A DNA stretch of 64,000 bases from Colocasia esculenta. Lineage: Eukaryota > Streptophyta > Magnoliopsida > Alismatales > Araceae. Below, in pieces: positions 11,831 through 22,967 of this stretch. Every line of letters starts with the position of its first letter. Within the stretch, counting starts at the first letter, position 1. The translations under genes were made by a program, and so were the position numbers. Below the pieces are notes generated by a model that was not told the origin of the DNA, ran no database searches, and saw nothing but the letters and a program-made list of their open reading frames with translations. The DNA lies in the NCBI GenBank assembly GCA_014218235.1, contig CM024758.1, positions 69,388,206 to 69,452,205 on the forward strand, written 5' to 3'.

Positions 11831-11840
11831 TGGGGGAGGG
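11829..11840 (+). other. polypurine tract of gypsy-3
   Basis: AGTGGGGGAGGG immediately before the 3' LTR start TGTAATACCCC. It matches the layout at gypsy-1 and gypsy-2. Confidence 0.85.
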
Positions 11841-14261
11841 TGTAATACCCCAAGTATAAAATGATAAATAAGGAAGAATCAGCCGAGGAAAACGTAATGC
11901 AGTTTGTAAGCAGATGGATAGATTAAGCAAATCCGAAACTATTGAAGGTCTGACTGAAAATGTGCTAAAGGATATTACTATTGGTAAAGGATAATACTAA
12001 CGATAAATAGTAGGATACTACTAAAGGTAAATGTAAGAGTAAAGGTTACTACTAAAGGTAAGCATATTAGTAAAGGAAAAGGAAAGGATAGGAATATATC
12101 CTTGTTCACACTAAGCAAGAATAAAATAAAAAGAAAAGTATAAATGTAAATGACAGGGGCATATCTACAATTATAAAAATATGAGGTTTTCATGCAAATA
12201 TTAATTTTTCTAGGGACCCGGTGTAACATCCACCGACCCCCAGAGACAAAGTCGGATTCCCGATTGGAGCTCATTCGGAGCCTGATGGCTGATCGGAGAT
12301 TTGGGAGGGGCCTATCTCCAATTTCTAGAAATCAAATGTAAAAAATGCTAAAGATAGAAAAGTAGGGGGTTAAGTGAAATAAAATATAAAAATCCTATAA
12401 AATCCTATAAAAAACAAGAATTTCCTAGAAATCTCTAGAAAGGGACACTTGTCCCACATGTAAGTAATGTTTATCTCTTAGGGGACATATGCCCCCATCT
12501 GGTCCATCGATGGGAATGGATGGCCAGGATTGAGCCCCTAGGTGGACACTTGTCCACCATCTAGGGCCTTCATGGGGCGCCCCCCACCTCCTCCTCATTC
12601 CATCCCATCCCACCACCTCCTCCAAGTAGAAGAGAAGAGAAGGAGAAGAGAAGGGAAGGAGTGACCATCCTGAGGTGCTGCTGTTAGGTAGGTTCTTTTA
12701 GGTAGTTCTATACCCCTAGTGAGTGAAAATGTTGTCTGTCATGTGTTCTCCTAAGCCCTTCTCTACGTCCAGATGCCATCGGTTCATCTTCTCGGAATTT
12801 CTCGTTACGCCGAAATGCTGTCAATTGATTTCTCGGAATCTCTCGCGACATCGAAATACTGCCGATCTGTCTTCCCAAAATCCCTCTCTATGTCGGTTTG
12901 TTCACTCAAAACCTCCTCTATGACGAGATTTCACCGGTATGTTTTCTCGAAACCCTTCTTTATATCGGAACTCTGTCCGATCGATTTCTCAGTACCTCCC
13001 GTTACGCCGGAACTCTGTCCGATCGATTCTCAGTACCTCCCGTTACGCTGGAACTCTGTCCGAATGATTTCTCAAAATCTCCCGTTACATCGAAATCCTG
13101 TCAGTATGTTCTTAAGATCTTCCGTTATGCCGGAATGCTGTCTGTTGGTTTCTTAATACTTTCTGTTACACTAGAATGTTGTCTATCTGATTTCTTAATA
13201 TCTCCTATTATACCGGAATGCTGTCTGTAGAATTTCCTTAATATCTTTTATTATGCCGGAATGTTTATCATGTTATGCCAGAATACTCAAACCCAATCGG
13301 AAGTGCGGGAGCTAAGTGCCACACAGGGCAAAGTGCTATGCTATGGGAGCCACCCTTGAGGCTGTGGGGGCCACCTCTAGAGTCCTGCCTACCTGGGGAT
13401 TTCATATGTGCTATATATATATTACCAGACTATTTCTCATTTTCTGCGAACTCTGAGTTGCCAGCTCGCTACTTGAAATCGTGAACTCAAAAGTAGAATT
13501 CATGCGGTTAGGGGGCTATGGTATAGTCCCGGGAAGATCCCGAATGCTCTTAGTGCCCAGCGGTACCGTATGGAGAGTGATGGCTTGGTGCTTGGCATAC
13601 ACATAAGTGAAGTGTAGTGTTTTATAGTGTGACTGCTGACAATTCATAACTCGTGAAAAGTGATTAATGATATAAACCTCCTGATAATCTCTTTAGTGCA
13701 TGATCATTATGGAAGAGTTCAGTGATAGACGTGGATTTCTCTTGACTAAGAATCGTTCTTATGTTCTTCACTATTCTACTTGTTCATATGCCGTTCATTT
13801 TTACATTTTGAGAATTGCTACTAGTAACATTGATTATTCTTTTACTATGATACATGAATTCGTGCATCATTCTGAACTCTCGTTTCTTTATTTTGATACG
13901 TAATTTTGAATTCATCCTTTCATCTTGCTTACTTGCTAGTGGTAGAGATCAACTTAAAGGAATCTATTGGGTAAGTTTTTGCTCATCCCTATTCTCTTAA
14001 CTTTTCAGGTGATGATTAAGTTTGGATATGGCGGGCAGGGTTGTGCATCGAGAAACCCCTTCTTATTGTAATAAAGTCTAGTTAGTGGTGTCATGTTTAA
14101 TATGACTATTGCGTTTTAATGAGTTGTTGATGTAGTCTTCCTTGTATTTGAGACTCTCCGGCTTCATGCCATGACTACATCTTGTAATGAATATTTCCTT
14201 AATAAAGTTATCACTTTAATCTGTTACACCTCGATATTTCCGCTGCTATCGGGACGTGACA
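11841..14261 (+). repeat. gypsy-3 3' LTR, 2.4 kb
   Basis: A complete LTR from TGTAATACCCC (11841) to GGGACGTGACA (14261). It contains a run of CTACTAAAGGTA-like microrepeats (about 11990-12080) and a minisatellite at 12760-13270. Sequence resembling a second LTR-type start, GTAACATCCACCGACCCCC, lies at about 12222. The LTR ends inside a LINE 3' UTR that resumes at 14262, so gypsy-3 inserted into a LINE. ORFs at 12723-13230 follow the minisatellite and are not genes. Confidence 0.8.
12760..13270 (+). repeat. about 55-bp minisatellite inside the gypsy-3 LTR
   Basis: Nine or so diverged units of roughly 50-57 bp, each carrying CCGTTACGCCGGAACTCTGT-like and CGATTTCTCAGTACCTC-like parts. The most similar neighbours are at about 12955-13060. 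Divergence rises towards the right end. It creates long overlapping ORFs in several frames without any protein signature. Confidence 0.8.
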
Positions 14262-14365
14262 GGTGCACTCTCCTGACCCACTCCGGGCACTTCTTCCTTA
14301 GTCCACAGTTTGTGAGGCTAAGGTCCTGTACATTATTCCATTTTATACAATTATTACTTATCAAA
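14262..14365 (+). mobile_element. LINE K, 3' end only
   Basis: Starts within the conserved LINE 3' UTR phrase GGTGCACTCTCCTGA and ends ACTTATC plus poly(A) at about 14358-14365. Its upstream part is separated by gypsy-3. It belongs to the same LINE group as A, B, C and M. Confidence 0.75.
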
Positions 14366-14526
14366 AAAAAGCTGTCGACACATGCATCATGGCTGTCGAC
14401 AAGGATGCCTTGGACTGTCGACAAAGGGACTTCGGTTGTCGACAGGTACTGCCCGTTAGAAGCATTCCAGAACTACATTTCTAGAGTACACACTGGGCTG
14501 TCGATAGATGAATCATGACTATCGAC
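14366..14526 (+). repeat. TGTCGACA motif array (SIRE-LTR-like)
   Basis: Six copies of a GTCGACA / ATCGACA core at irregular spacing between the LINE K tail and the next LINE fragment. It resembles the motif-rich start of the SIRE-1 LTR at 5870-6050. It is probably a displaced piece of a SIRE LTR. No coding potential. Confidence 0.5.
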
Positions 14527-15060
14527 AACAAATGTTTTTCTTCATTTTGAAGTATATGCAAGGTTGTAAGGAAGCACTTGTGTGCCTTGGGAATGCTAGA
14601 GGGAAAACATATGCTTGTAATTTATTCTCCCATAGTCTGGGGGGCGGGCATGGGAGAATTGGTAACTCATCTCCTATCCAAAGGATAGTGGTGGGTTCGA
14701 TTCTTCCCATTCCTGTGGGAGGGGATTATTGGTGCCTCTCATAATATACTCCTCCCCACCCGGGGTTTACCATGTAGTGGAAAAAAGTGCAATACGTGTA
14801 AAATATTATTGGCTATGGCAAGGCTCGAACCCTTAACCTCCTGGTGTTAAACACTGAGCCCTAAGCCACTACGTTGGGTTCCTCGTTATCAAAAAAAAAA
14901 AATCTCCCATAGTCTACGGAGTGAGAACATTCCTCCTCTTGGGTAGGGGTGCACTCTCCTGAACTTCTCTAGTTGATTTGTCTTTAGATCATGTCTTGTA
15001 TGATCAAAGGTTTTGTATATATTTCTTCATTAATACCATTTTTACTTATCGAAAAAAAAA
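14527..15060 (+). mobile_element. LINE H, 3' UTR fragment (split by a SINE)
   Basis: Pieces 14527-14638 and 14903-15060 are one LINE 3' UTR: CCCATAGTCTACGG, GAGAACATTCC, GGTGCACTCTCCTGAACT and ACTTATCG plus poly(A). The left border is approximate. The SINE between the pieces is flanked by an exact 13-bp duplication. No ORF2 remains. Confidence 0.7.
14639..14902 (+). mobile_element. tRNA-related SINE with two opposed tRNA-like halves
   Basis: A 264-bp insertion ending in A12 and flanked by the 13-bp duplication TCTCCCATAGTCT (14626-14638 and 14903-14915). The left half has A-box-like TGGGAGAATTGG and B-box-like GGGTTCGATTC on the plus strand. The right half has a second tRNA-like block on the minus strand: B-box GGGTTCGAGCC (reverse complement near 14831) with TGGCTTAGGG as a possible A box. 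Neither half folds as a normal tRNA gene by eye. The 3' end TTATC plus poly(A) resembles the LINE K end ACTTATC plus poly(A), hinting at which LINE mobilised it. Confidence 0.8.
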
Positions 15061-15461
15061 CATATAGGTCACTTTCATCACATTTACTTCATCTTTTTAA
15101 ATGTATTCGGTTATAAACATTGAAATATGCTGAATGTGTCTTTGTTCTTAAAGTTTGTTGCACAATCACAAGACACAATAATTTATCTTCATATTCTACT
15201 ATCTAAAGATCTCATAGATTCTCCCAATTCCACTCCCTACTTTCATGTCACTCGTACTTTGATTTCCACCCATTGCTATCTTTTGGTATCACATATGTGT
15301 CCATCATAGGGGGAGAATGTTTTGCCATGAGCGTGACTTTGCCAGTCCTTGATTAAGGGGAGTTTATCTTTATCTTTTTACTGTTGTCAAAAGAGTGAGA
15401 ACTTTTAGCTACTTTAACTGTTGAGATTGATTGAGTATTGTCATCATCAAAAGGGGGAGAA
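15061..15461 (+). mobile_element. SIRE-type 3' internal end with polypurine tract
   Basis: Degraded spacer between the envelope-like region and 3' LTR of a SIRE element. It carries two AGGGGGAGAATG motifs, at about 15308 and 15453. The second, in TCATCATCAAAAGGGGGAGA, is the classic SIRE polypurine tract directly before the LTR. Small ORFs here are not recognisable genes. Confidence 0.7.
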
Positions 15462-17179
15462 TGTTGAGTTATGGTTTTGTGAATAACTATAATTATTGTT
15501 TGATGATGATTGATTTGATATATTTTGATGCTGACATAATCATGTCTCATCTTGTTGTCATCATAACATCATTGGTTTGTTGATAAACTTAAGTGCTTTC
15601 ATGCTGCAATTCATTTGATTCATGTTTATAGGTCATAAATAGACTGGCCACTTTGACATCATGCTTAAATGAACATTGGATGTTCACTTTTGGTTGTAGT
15701 CAGCCGAAGTACAAACTTCGGATGTACAGTTTTGGTCGCAATCAGTCGAAGCAGAACTTCATCATATACGAGAAGCTAAGCTTCGGATATGACGAAGTCA
15801 CTTCGACGATTAAGACTAAATTCAACAATAAGTTTAGATGTTCTATATTTCTCTTTGTCAGACAAAATGTAACTTCGTCATATACGAAGCTAGACTTCAG
15901 ATATGATGAAGTCACTTTGACCGATTGAAGACCAATTTGACATTGTGACTTCGGATGTTCACTTTTACACTTGGTCAGTTGAAGCTTGGCACTTTCTATA
16001 TTCACGTTGTATTCTGCCATCCGAAGCACCTTGACTTCGGATGTCCACGATTACACTTGGCCAGTCGAAGTGCTGAGACTTTGTATATTCATGTTATAAT
16101 TTGACAGTCGATCAAACATCGATTGCCTCATGGCAGACATCGATTACTTCTTATTTAAACATAGATTGTCATAACATGGATTGCCAACAACTTAAACATG
16201 AAATACCTTATGTTTGAGATCGATTGTCATAACATCAATTACCTTTTCTCTGAACACTTAAAGATGCTTTCTGTGCAAGACATCATGTTATGTGCATGTG
16301 TCACTTAGGGTTCTAGGTACACGCAACCCTAAGTATGGTTTTGGACATTTGGGTATAAATAGGGGACCTTGTCCTTTGTGAAAGGTGTGCGGCTAAAAAG
16401 GAGGAGTCTGGAAAGAAGCGGGAAAAAGCTAGAGTACATAAAGAGGAGCAGAGAGCACCGCCAGGAAGAAGACGGAGACGAAGAGGAGATGCCCGTGATG
16501 AGGAGAAGCTTGCTATTGAAGACAGATCTAAAAGTTGAAGAGGAGTGCTTCAGAGTTTGTAATTCCTGAATTGGGTATTTTCATTGTGTGTGATCTGTGT
16601 AAGTGTTCTACACAGATCACCTAATTGTCTTTGTTATAATTTCACAATTGTACTAGGATAGATCATGCTAGAGGATCTATTCCCTAATTGGGCATGTTCT
16701 ACCAGAACTTGGATCCGTCGTGGTCCAAAGGGTTTGAGCACTGTGTGCTCTGGTTTTGCAGCCATCATGCTCTGGTTTTCTAAGTCGTGCTTAGAGGTTT
16801 GAGTTGTTGTGCTTAAGTGCTTGTGAGTCGTCGTACTCACAAGTGGGTTTTGGAGTAGGTCATCGTGCCTATCTCCTGGTTGTTCTTTGAGTCATCGCAC
16901 ACGAAAGGGTTGGAGTCATCATGCTCCGGTCTGTACTTGCAAGTATTTAGTGGTTCCTCATCATGGAGAGGTGGACGTAGGAGAGACAAGTTGTGTTCTC
17001 CAAACCACCTTAAAACTCTGTGCACAGTGGTTTGATTGTGGTTTACTGCCTTGTTTGACACTCTATTCACACACCACTATTTGATCAAATTGATCTGTGT
17101 GAGTTACTTGCTTTTAATTCCACTGCCAATCACATAGATCTACTATTCACATTCACCTTATCCAATCCCAATAGTCTCA
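15462..17179 (+). repeat. SIRE-type LTR, about 1.7 kb
   Basis: Begins TGTTGAG after the polypurine tract; the right end near 17179 is approximate. The first part (15650-16250) is a motif array built on CTTCGGAT / GAAGTCACTTC and later CATCGATTG cores. A TATA-like GGTATAAATAGGGG lies near 16350. The downstream half (16540-17165) aligns loosely with the same part of the SIRE-1 LTR (6700-7150), so they are related but not the two LTRs of one young element. Confidence 0.7.
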
Positions 17180-17578
17180 CCATCCAATCTCCTCAGCCAT
17201 TCTTAGGGGGAGACTAGTAGTAGCAAGACTATTGATGATGCTTATAAGCTAGTTCTGAAACAACAAGAAATGCTTAACATCATCCACATGCAGTTCCATC
17301 AAACTGATGTGAAAGTTGATTTACTGTCAGATGAGATGGAACAATTAAAGGATCTATTCTTTCAGTTTGTCTGCAGCCAAGACAAGGGAAGCACCTCTAT
17401 GCCAGCAACAGTAGCAGAGGCACGAACAGTAGCAGAGGCACCAACAGTAGTAGAGGCACCAACAGCATCAAAGGCACCAGCAGTAGTAGAAGTGGTGACA
17501 GAACAATTAACAACAGCAGAGGCAGAAAAGGCTGACTCCTTCAGGAGACTCATACACAATTATTCAAGCAAAGAATAG
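17180..17578 (+). pseudogene. SIRE envelope-like ORF, C-terminal tail
   Basis: Open frame of about 130 residues ending at 17578. It begins GETSSSKTIDDAYKLVLKQQ, runs through a hydrophilic, probably coiled segment (MLNIIHMQFHQTDVKVDLL) and ends in imperfect hexapeptide repeats around TVAEAP (about residues 73-105). Comparable tails follow the extra ORF of SIRE elements, and the left side of the same ORF type is seen at 62849-64000. Function is unknown; envelope-like is a family label. Its 5' part is cut off by the preceding LTR. Confidence 0.6.
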
Positions 17579-19540
17579 AGAGAATGATGATCAGTCCATC
17601 CCATATATTCTATTTAATTATATACAATTTGGTGATTAACAAAACCTCAACAATATTTTCTAACAATCTTTTATGAAGTTCATCCACAGGAAGAAGTCAA
17701 GCCTAATTTGTAAGTAATTCTTACACTGTATCATTTAAAGTCCAGAGCATGCATTTCTGCTAAGTACACATCGATTTTCCTTGTAGAACAAGGATTTCAT
17801 CTTATAACGATTTGATAAGTGAGCATGAACGATTCCTTCACTCAATGATTTCATCTTATAACGATTTGATAAGTGAGTACAACAATTTCGGTTTCACAAC
17901 GATTTGTGAAGTGAAACATCGATTTCGATTTCACAATGATTTGTTAAGTGAAACATCGATTTCGCTTTCACAATGATTGTTAAGTGAAACATCGAATTCG
18001 GTTTCACAACGATTTGTTTATGTCTGTACAACGATTTGCTTGTACATCGACTTGTTTATGTTTGAACAACGATTTGCTCAAACAACAATTTGCTTATGTT
18101 TGAACAACGATTCGCTCAAACAACGACTTGCTTATGTTTGAACAACGATTTGTTTATGTCTGTACAATGATTTGCTTGTACATCGACTTGTTTACGTTTG
18201 AACAATGATTTTCTCAAACAACGATTTGCTTATGTTTGAACAACGATTTGCTCAAACAACGATTTGCTTATGTTTGAGCAATGATTTGCTCAAACAACGA
18301 CTTACTTATGTTTGAACAACGATTTGCTTGGTTTGAACAACGATTTATTTTTTGTCTGTACAACGATTTGTTTGTACATCGATTTGTTTATGTTTGAACA
18401 ACGATTTATTTATGTTTGAACAATGATTTGCTCAAATGACGATTTGTTTAAGTTTGAACAACGATTTGCTCAAACAACGATTGTTTATGTTTGAACAACG
18501 ATTTGCTCAAACAATGACATGTTTATGTTTGAACAACAATTTACCTATATTTGTATAATGATTTACATAAACACAATTCATTAGTTGAACAACTATTTCA
18601 TTGTCATAACGACTTCATGGACATCGATTTCATACATGATATTCAAATATATTTTTAAATACTATGAAAATCAAAGTCTTCCCACGTGCCTCACTAATAT
18701 CCATGCATTTATTATGACTGTACACACTTCTTCACGTCATCTATATGAATGCATTCTATTCCTATGTTTCTATAGCAAACACTTTTCAGGATAGCAGAAT
18801 GTCATTACTATTTTGGGGTACGTTCTTCTGTATGGTTTCTAACGTTGACTGACAAGCATAAAGACAGTCTAGTTGTCTATGGTTTGGCATTTATTATGTG
18901 CAGGTTTCTGACAGCACGAGATCTTACAACGTTGGACAACTAGAAGTGAAGGATATCTGGATAAATCTTCTCTTTGCGTGCATGGCTCCAGAGCATTAAA
19001 TGACTGCAGCTACCTGTCGTACACGATGGACATGCAGTCTAACGAGCATTCAACCTAGAGACAGCGCCATTCAAGGCTATATTCTCAAGAGAAGATATAT
19101 ATAGAGGTCTGAAGACTCCCAGTTTATAGTTTGATAAATTTGAATCTTGCGTGATAGAGCTTTCAAAGAAAAAAACCTTCAACAACGAAGAAGAGCTGCT
19201 TCCGTCATTCACATTCTTAGTCGTAGCTCTCATCCTTCATTGTCTAGATTTTTGAGAGCTTGTAGTTCTGAGAGATTTGTTTTATTGCTGATCTTTCTCT
19301 CTCAGACTTTGCCTCAGATCAAGCATTTCATTGTGAGCTTGGTCTAGGGGCCTTTCGCTTTCTTTCACATTTGTTGTGAAGTCCTCTTCGGGTGTGAAGA
19401 GAAGACCTATTGAAAACAGGTGGTGTGTATTCCCTCGGTATGGAAGGAAGACCTATGTATCAGGGTGGTTGTATACCTCTTCAGGGTTAGAAGAGAAGGC
19501 CAGCTACGACTGGATGTAAGGGTCCTTGAGGGGGACTATA
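17579..19540 (+). repeat. SIRE-2 LTR, left part
   Basis: LTR sequence between an envelope-like tail and the inserted LINE F. The start is not sharply visible (between 17579 and 17660). It contains an ACAACGATTTG minisatellite (17880-18600), a TATA-like GATATATATAGAGG near 19095 and a leader with repeated GAAGAGAAGACC-like units (19380-19510). It resumes at 22673 after LINEs F and G and ends at the primer site at 22909. Total length without the LINEs is about 2.2 kb. Confidence 0.6.
17880..18600 (+). repeat. ACAACGATTTG minisatellite in the SIRE-2 LTR
   Basis: Roughly 18-20 diverged units of about 35-40 bp alternating ACAACGATTTGCTCAAACAA and GATTTGCTTATGTTTGA-like halves. It starts as ACATCGATTTCG units and decays towards 18600. 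Non-coding. Confidence 0.85.
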
Positions 19541-20003
19541 CCCTGGTCACTGGTCTCTTCCACTTCTACCTCTATGGAGATGTTTGATATCTGGCCTATG
19601 ATACTTAACATTCCTCTTTCAACTCCGATGATATCAGTGGAAAAACATGGTACTTTTAATGCTAAGAATGCTGGAATCTTTCTGCGTGATCAGCAATAGA
19701 AAGTCGGCTGGGCTAGTTGGATCTGGAAAGGCCCTACTATTCAGAGATGTCACTTTCTAGTTGGCAAGCTATCCTTCATAAGATAACAACCATCAACAAT
19801 CTCACAAAATGTATGGATTTCAGATACCCAGTAGGTGCATCCTTTGCTGCGCTCCGAAGAAAGTGAGGATCATCTTTCTTCAAGTGCCTTTTGCCCATCT
19901 CTATTTGGGAGGAAATGTTGAAGAGAAATGAACATTATCAGATCCCCTCGTCAATCTATTTGTGATGAAATTCATGCTTTGAGATTGAGTTTCAATCGGA
20001 AGG
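19541..20003 (+). mobile_element. LINE F, left part (ORF2 C-terminal region)
   Basis: Decayed end of ORF2, recognisable by comparison with LINE E: EMFDIWPMIL, KVGWASWIWKGP, then a zf-RVT-like area and DEIHALRLSF. It is 5'-truncated within ORF2, and the left border is approximate. LINE G splits it at 20003; the remainder is 22255-22672. The SIRE-2 LTR surrounds it; no clear TSD was found for F itself. Confidence 0.75.
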
Positions 20004-22236
20004 TGATTACTAAGATAAGTCCAGCCCATCTCTCTCTGCAATTTTATTTACAAGGTGATTACTAAGATGATGGCAGGCCGAATGAAAATGGTTCTTCCTA
20101 CTGTGATAAGTCCTCATCAGGCCGCCATCATCCCTGGTAAAAAATCCAAAGTAATATCCTTTTAGCTAATGATCTGGCTAAGGATTTGCTACTAAAAAAC
20201 AAAGGTACTCATATCTATCTAAAGCTGATCTTGTAAAGCCTTTGATTCTGTCTCCTAGGAGGTTTATCTACTACATGATGAAACAAATGCACTTTCCTGA
20301 GAATTAGTTTACATGGACTCAGCGCTGTCTCTTGAAACTAACAAAATTTTCTGTTTTGGTTAATGGTAGTCCAGAAGGTTTTTTTACAAGATCGAATGGC
20401 ATTCGCAAGGAGATCCTTTGTCACCCTACCTCTTTACCATTGTAATGGAGGGTTTCACCTGCCTTATTGAAGATGCTGTTCGAAACAAAAAGATTAAAGT
20501 TCCCACCCTGGTAGCGTTTCTATTTCTCACTTGTTTTTTTCTGATGATCTTATCATATTCTCAAGGATGATGTTGCTTCAGCTGTTAATCTGAATAATTA
20601 CTTCAAGAGTTCTATCACTTCTTGGGCTTAAGTTAAATACTGAGAAAAGTAGAATTACATCGGAGGCAAAGTGAAAAACAAAAAAGCCATTCAGGAAGCT
20701 CTCAACATTCTACTGGGCATCTCCCTACTCCTTATTTGGGCCTTCCTCTGGTAAGCACTTCACTTAAGAGAAAGCAGTCAGCCGATTTTGACAAAATTAA
20801 GCAGAGAATGAATCTTGGAAACTAGTCTTCTTTCTAGAGCAGGGAGACTGGAGCTCATTAAGTCTGTTCTTTCGGCATACTTCATTTACTGGTCTGTTCT
20901 TCCTTCTTCCTTCGGCTATCATCCATGAAATTGAGCAACTTCCTTGCAAGTTCTATTGGCAGGGATCGTCCTCTCAGAAAAACCATTCATATGATTAGCT
21001 GGAAAGATATGTGTAGGCCTAAGAGCGAAGGGGGTTGGGCATTAGGCGGATTTCTGATTGGAACGTGGCATGTGCCATTCATAATTTGTGGAATATCTTA
21101 CAGAATCAAGACACTTTGTGGATAAAAGGGGTGCATGAGAGATACCTAAGAAAGACTCTATAGGGACTATTCAGGGAAAAACTTACTTCTCTTTGCTTGG
21201 AAGTCTATTCTAAAGCAGCGGCATTGGTTACTTCAACATCTAACTTTCAAAGTTGGAACTAGCTGCAAGCTGAGCTTTCTTTATGATCCATGGATTCATG
21301 GGAAAAGCATTTATATGATGATGGTGATAGAATCCGACAGCACCTCGGTCTCAACAGAAAACATTACCTGTGCGGAATTATACATAATGGTCAATGGAAA
21401 CTTCCACCGCAGACATCTATTGAATTGTTTGACCTCTTTCCCTTGATTCAAGTGTTCATATCTTCCACAGTGATGCTATCATTTGGATTATGGTAAGTTC
21501 AGTACTAAGGAGGTGTGGAATCTTCTTAGAGACAAGTATCAGAAGGTGGGCTGGGCGGATTGGGTCTGGAAGGGGCCGACAGTCCAGAAGTTTTCTCTTA
21601 CTTGTTGGCAGGCTATATGCATAAGCTTCAACTATTAATAACCTTAAGAGAAGGGGAATTCAATTCCCTAGCAGAATGTATTCTTTGTTGCACCTCTGAA
21701 GAATCTGAGGATCATCTTTTCTTTCAATGCCCTTACTCTACTGAGATTTGGAGCGAGATCCTCCAAGATTGAACATCCCAGGCCTCCCGCTCATCTATTC
21801 TTCAAGAAATGCATTATTTAAGAAATAGTTCAAAAAAGACGATTTGGCACTTCCTTGGCTAGGCTTCCTTTCCGGGCTACTATTTAGTGGATTTGGAAAG
21901 AAAGGTGTATCAGAACCGTTGAAGGAGCTAGCACATCGGCCATTCACATTTCTCTATACCATCATTCAGGATGTCCGGTGTGTGTTGAAGCGTCTACTTA
22001 CAACAAAAGCTTATCTGGTCGGTCAAACTCTCTATGTAAGAGATTTAATATCCAAATCAATGTTGCTTCATAGTATCTTGTTTGGGATTTTCATTAGGTC
22101 ATTATAGAAGATAGTCACGGCATGTAGTGTCATCTTCTAATTTCTATTTTGGTTATTGGGTTTCTTAACCCACCGTGTACTTTGAACATACCTTTCTTAA
22201 TTTAATGATTTCCTTTGGTTAGCTGACAAAAAAAAA
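20004..22236 (+). pseudogene. LINE G, 5'-truncated ORF2 remnant
   Basis: A heavily decayed LINE of the E/F/N group inserted into LINE F. It starts within the RT (VITKMMAGRMKMVLPTVISPHQAA near 20050) and continues through a QGDPLSPYLFTIVMEGF-like stretch near 20400-20460, KAGRLELIK-like and HMISWKDMCRPKSEGG (20990-21040). A zf-RVT-type region follows (CILCCTSEESEDHLFFQC, 21680-21733). It ends with a 3' UTR hairpin (22106-22138), TTTGGTTAGCTGAC and poly(A). The insertion is bounded by duplications GAGTTTCAATCGGAAGG (19987-20003) and GAGTTTCAAATCGGAAGG (22237-22254). Frameshifts and stops are everywhere. Confidence 0.85.
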
Positions 22237-22672
22237 GAGTTTCAAATCGGAAGGCCTTGGCACTTCTATAGCACGACTTCTCTTCAGAACTACCATTTGG
22301 TGGATTTGGAAAGAAAGATGCTGTAGGACTTTTGAGGACATCAAAACTTCTTACGTTCATATTGTTCTCTCCATTATCAATGACGTTCGGAGTGTTGTTG
22401 AGGCTAAGCACTTTGCTAGTGCTATTTCTGCTACATCTGGTCGGTCAAAGCTCATTGTGAGAGATCAATATTAAGATAATAATACAATGTAGTCCCAACC
22501 TGTGGTGTCACATTGGAGTTTTGTTTTTAGGAGTGTCATTGACTTGTCATGACAACTGTTTTTTCTTGTTCTTGTTTTAGACTAGGAGATGACTTCTTTC
22601 ATCTCTCTAGTTCTTGTAATCTCTCCTCTCTATTAATTAATCATTTCCTTTGGTTGAACGACCAAAAAAAAA
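22237..22672 (+). mobile_element. LINE F, right part and 3' end
   Basis: Continues LINE F in frame after the duplication: GTSIARLLFRTTIWWIWKER, then a stop near 22473. A 3' UTR hairpin (22484-22514) and TTTGGT-TGAACG-ACCAAA before poly(A) follow. The protein stretch lines up with LINE E around 49975-50040, confirming that G was inserted into F. Confidence 0.8.
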
Positions 22673-22907
22673 GAAATCGCAAGTTGTTGCTTGGGGATTG
22701 GACGTAGGACTTCTTGGGATAGGATGTCCAAACCAGGATAAAAACTCCTGTGTTGTGTGATGGTTTCTTTATGTGTTTGTCTTCATTATCTCTAACACTA
22801 ACCATCGATCTTAGTCTTCCTGTTAAGTGTTTTTATTGACAGGTTTTATCTAAATGAATTTTTTAAAATCCCATTCACCCCCCTCTGGGGTTGCTAGCTG
22901 GGCAACA
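22673..22907 (+). repeat. SIRE-2 LTR, right end
   Basis: The LTR resumes after LINE F and ends with a C-tract, CTCTGGGG and GGCAACA at 22907, one base before the primer site. The arrangement matches the end of the SIRE-1 LTR at 7150-7195. Confidence 0.75.
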
Positions 22908-22908
22908 G

Positions 22909-22920
22909 TGGTATCAGAAC
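22909..22920 (+). promoter_or_regulatory. primer-binding site of SIRE-2
   Basis: TGGTATCAGAAC, one mismatch from the tRNA-Met complement TGGTATCAGAGC, one base after the LTR end. Confidence 0.85.
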
Positions 22921-22967
22921 CAAGTCTCTTCGACAAAGAAGATATCGCAATCTTAAGAGCAAAGATA

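Noticed and set aside
12723..13230. Overlapping 66-127 codon ORFs as genes
   Set aside because: They follow a diverged minisatellite in three frames and lie inside an LTR.
14366..14526. GTCGACA repeats as a CRISPR-like array
   Set aside because: Spacing is irregular, the repeat is only 7-8 bp, and the sequence resembles a plant SIRE LTR; there is no cas gene and the genome is a plant.
14639..14890. True tRNA genes
   Set aside because: A- and B-box-like motifs exist but no proper acceptor and anticodon stems; the unit ends in poly(A) and is flanked by a target duplication.
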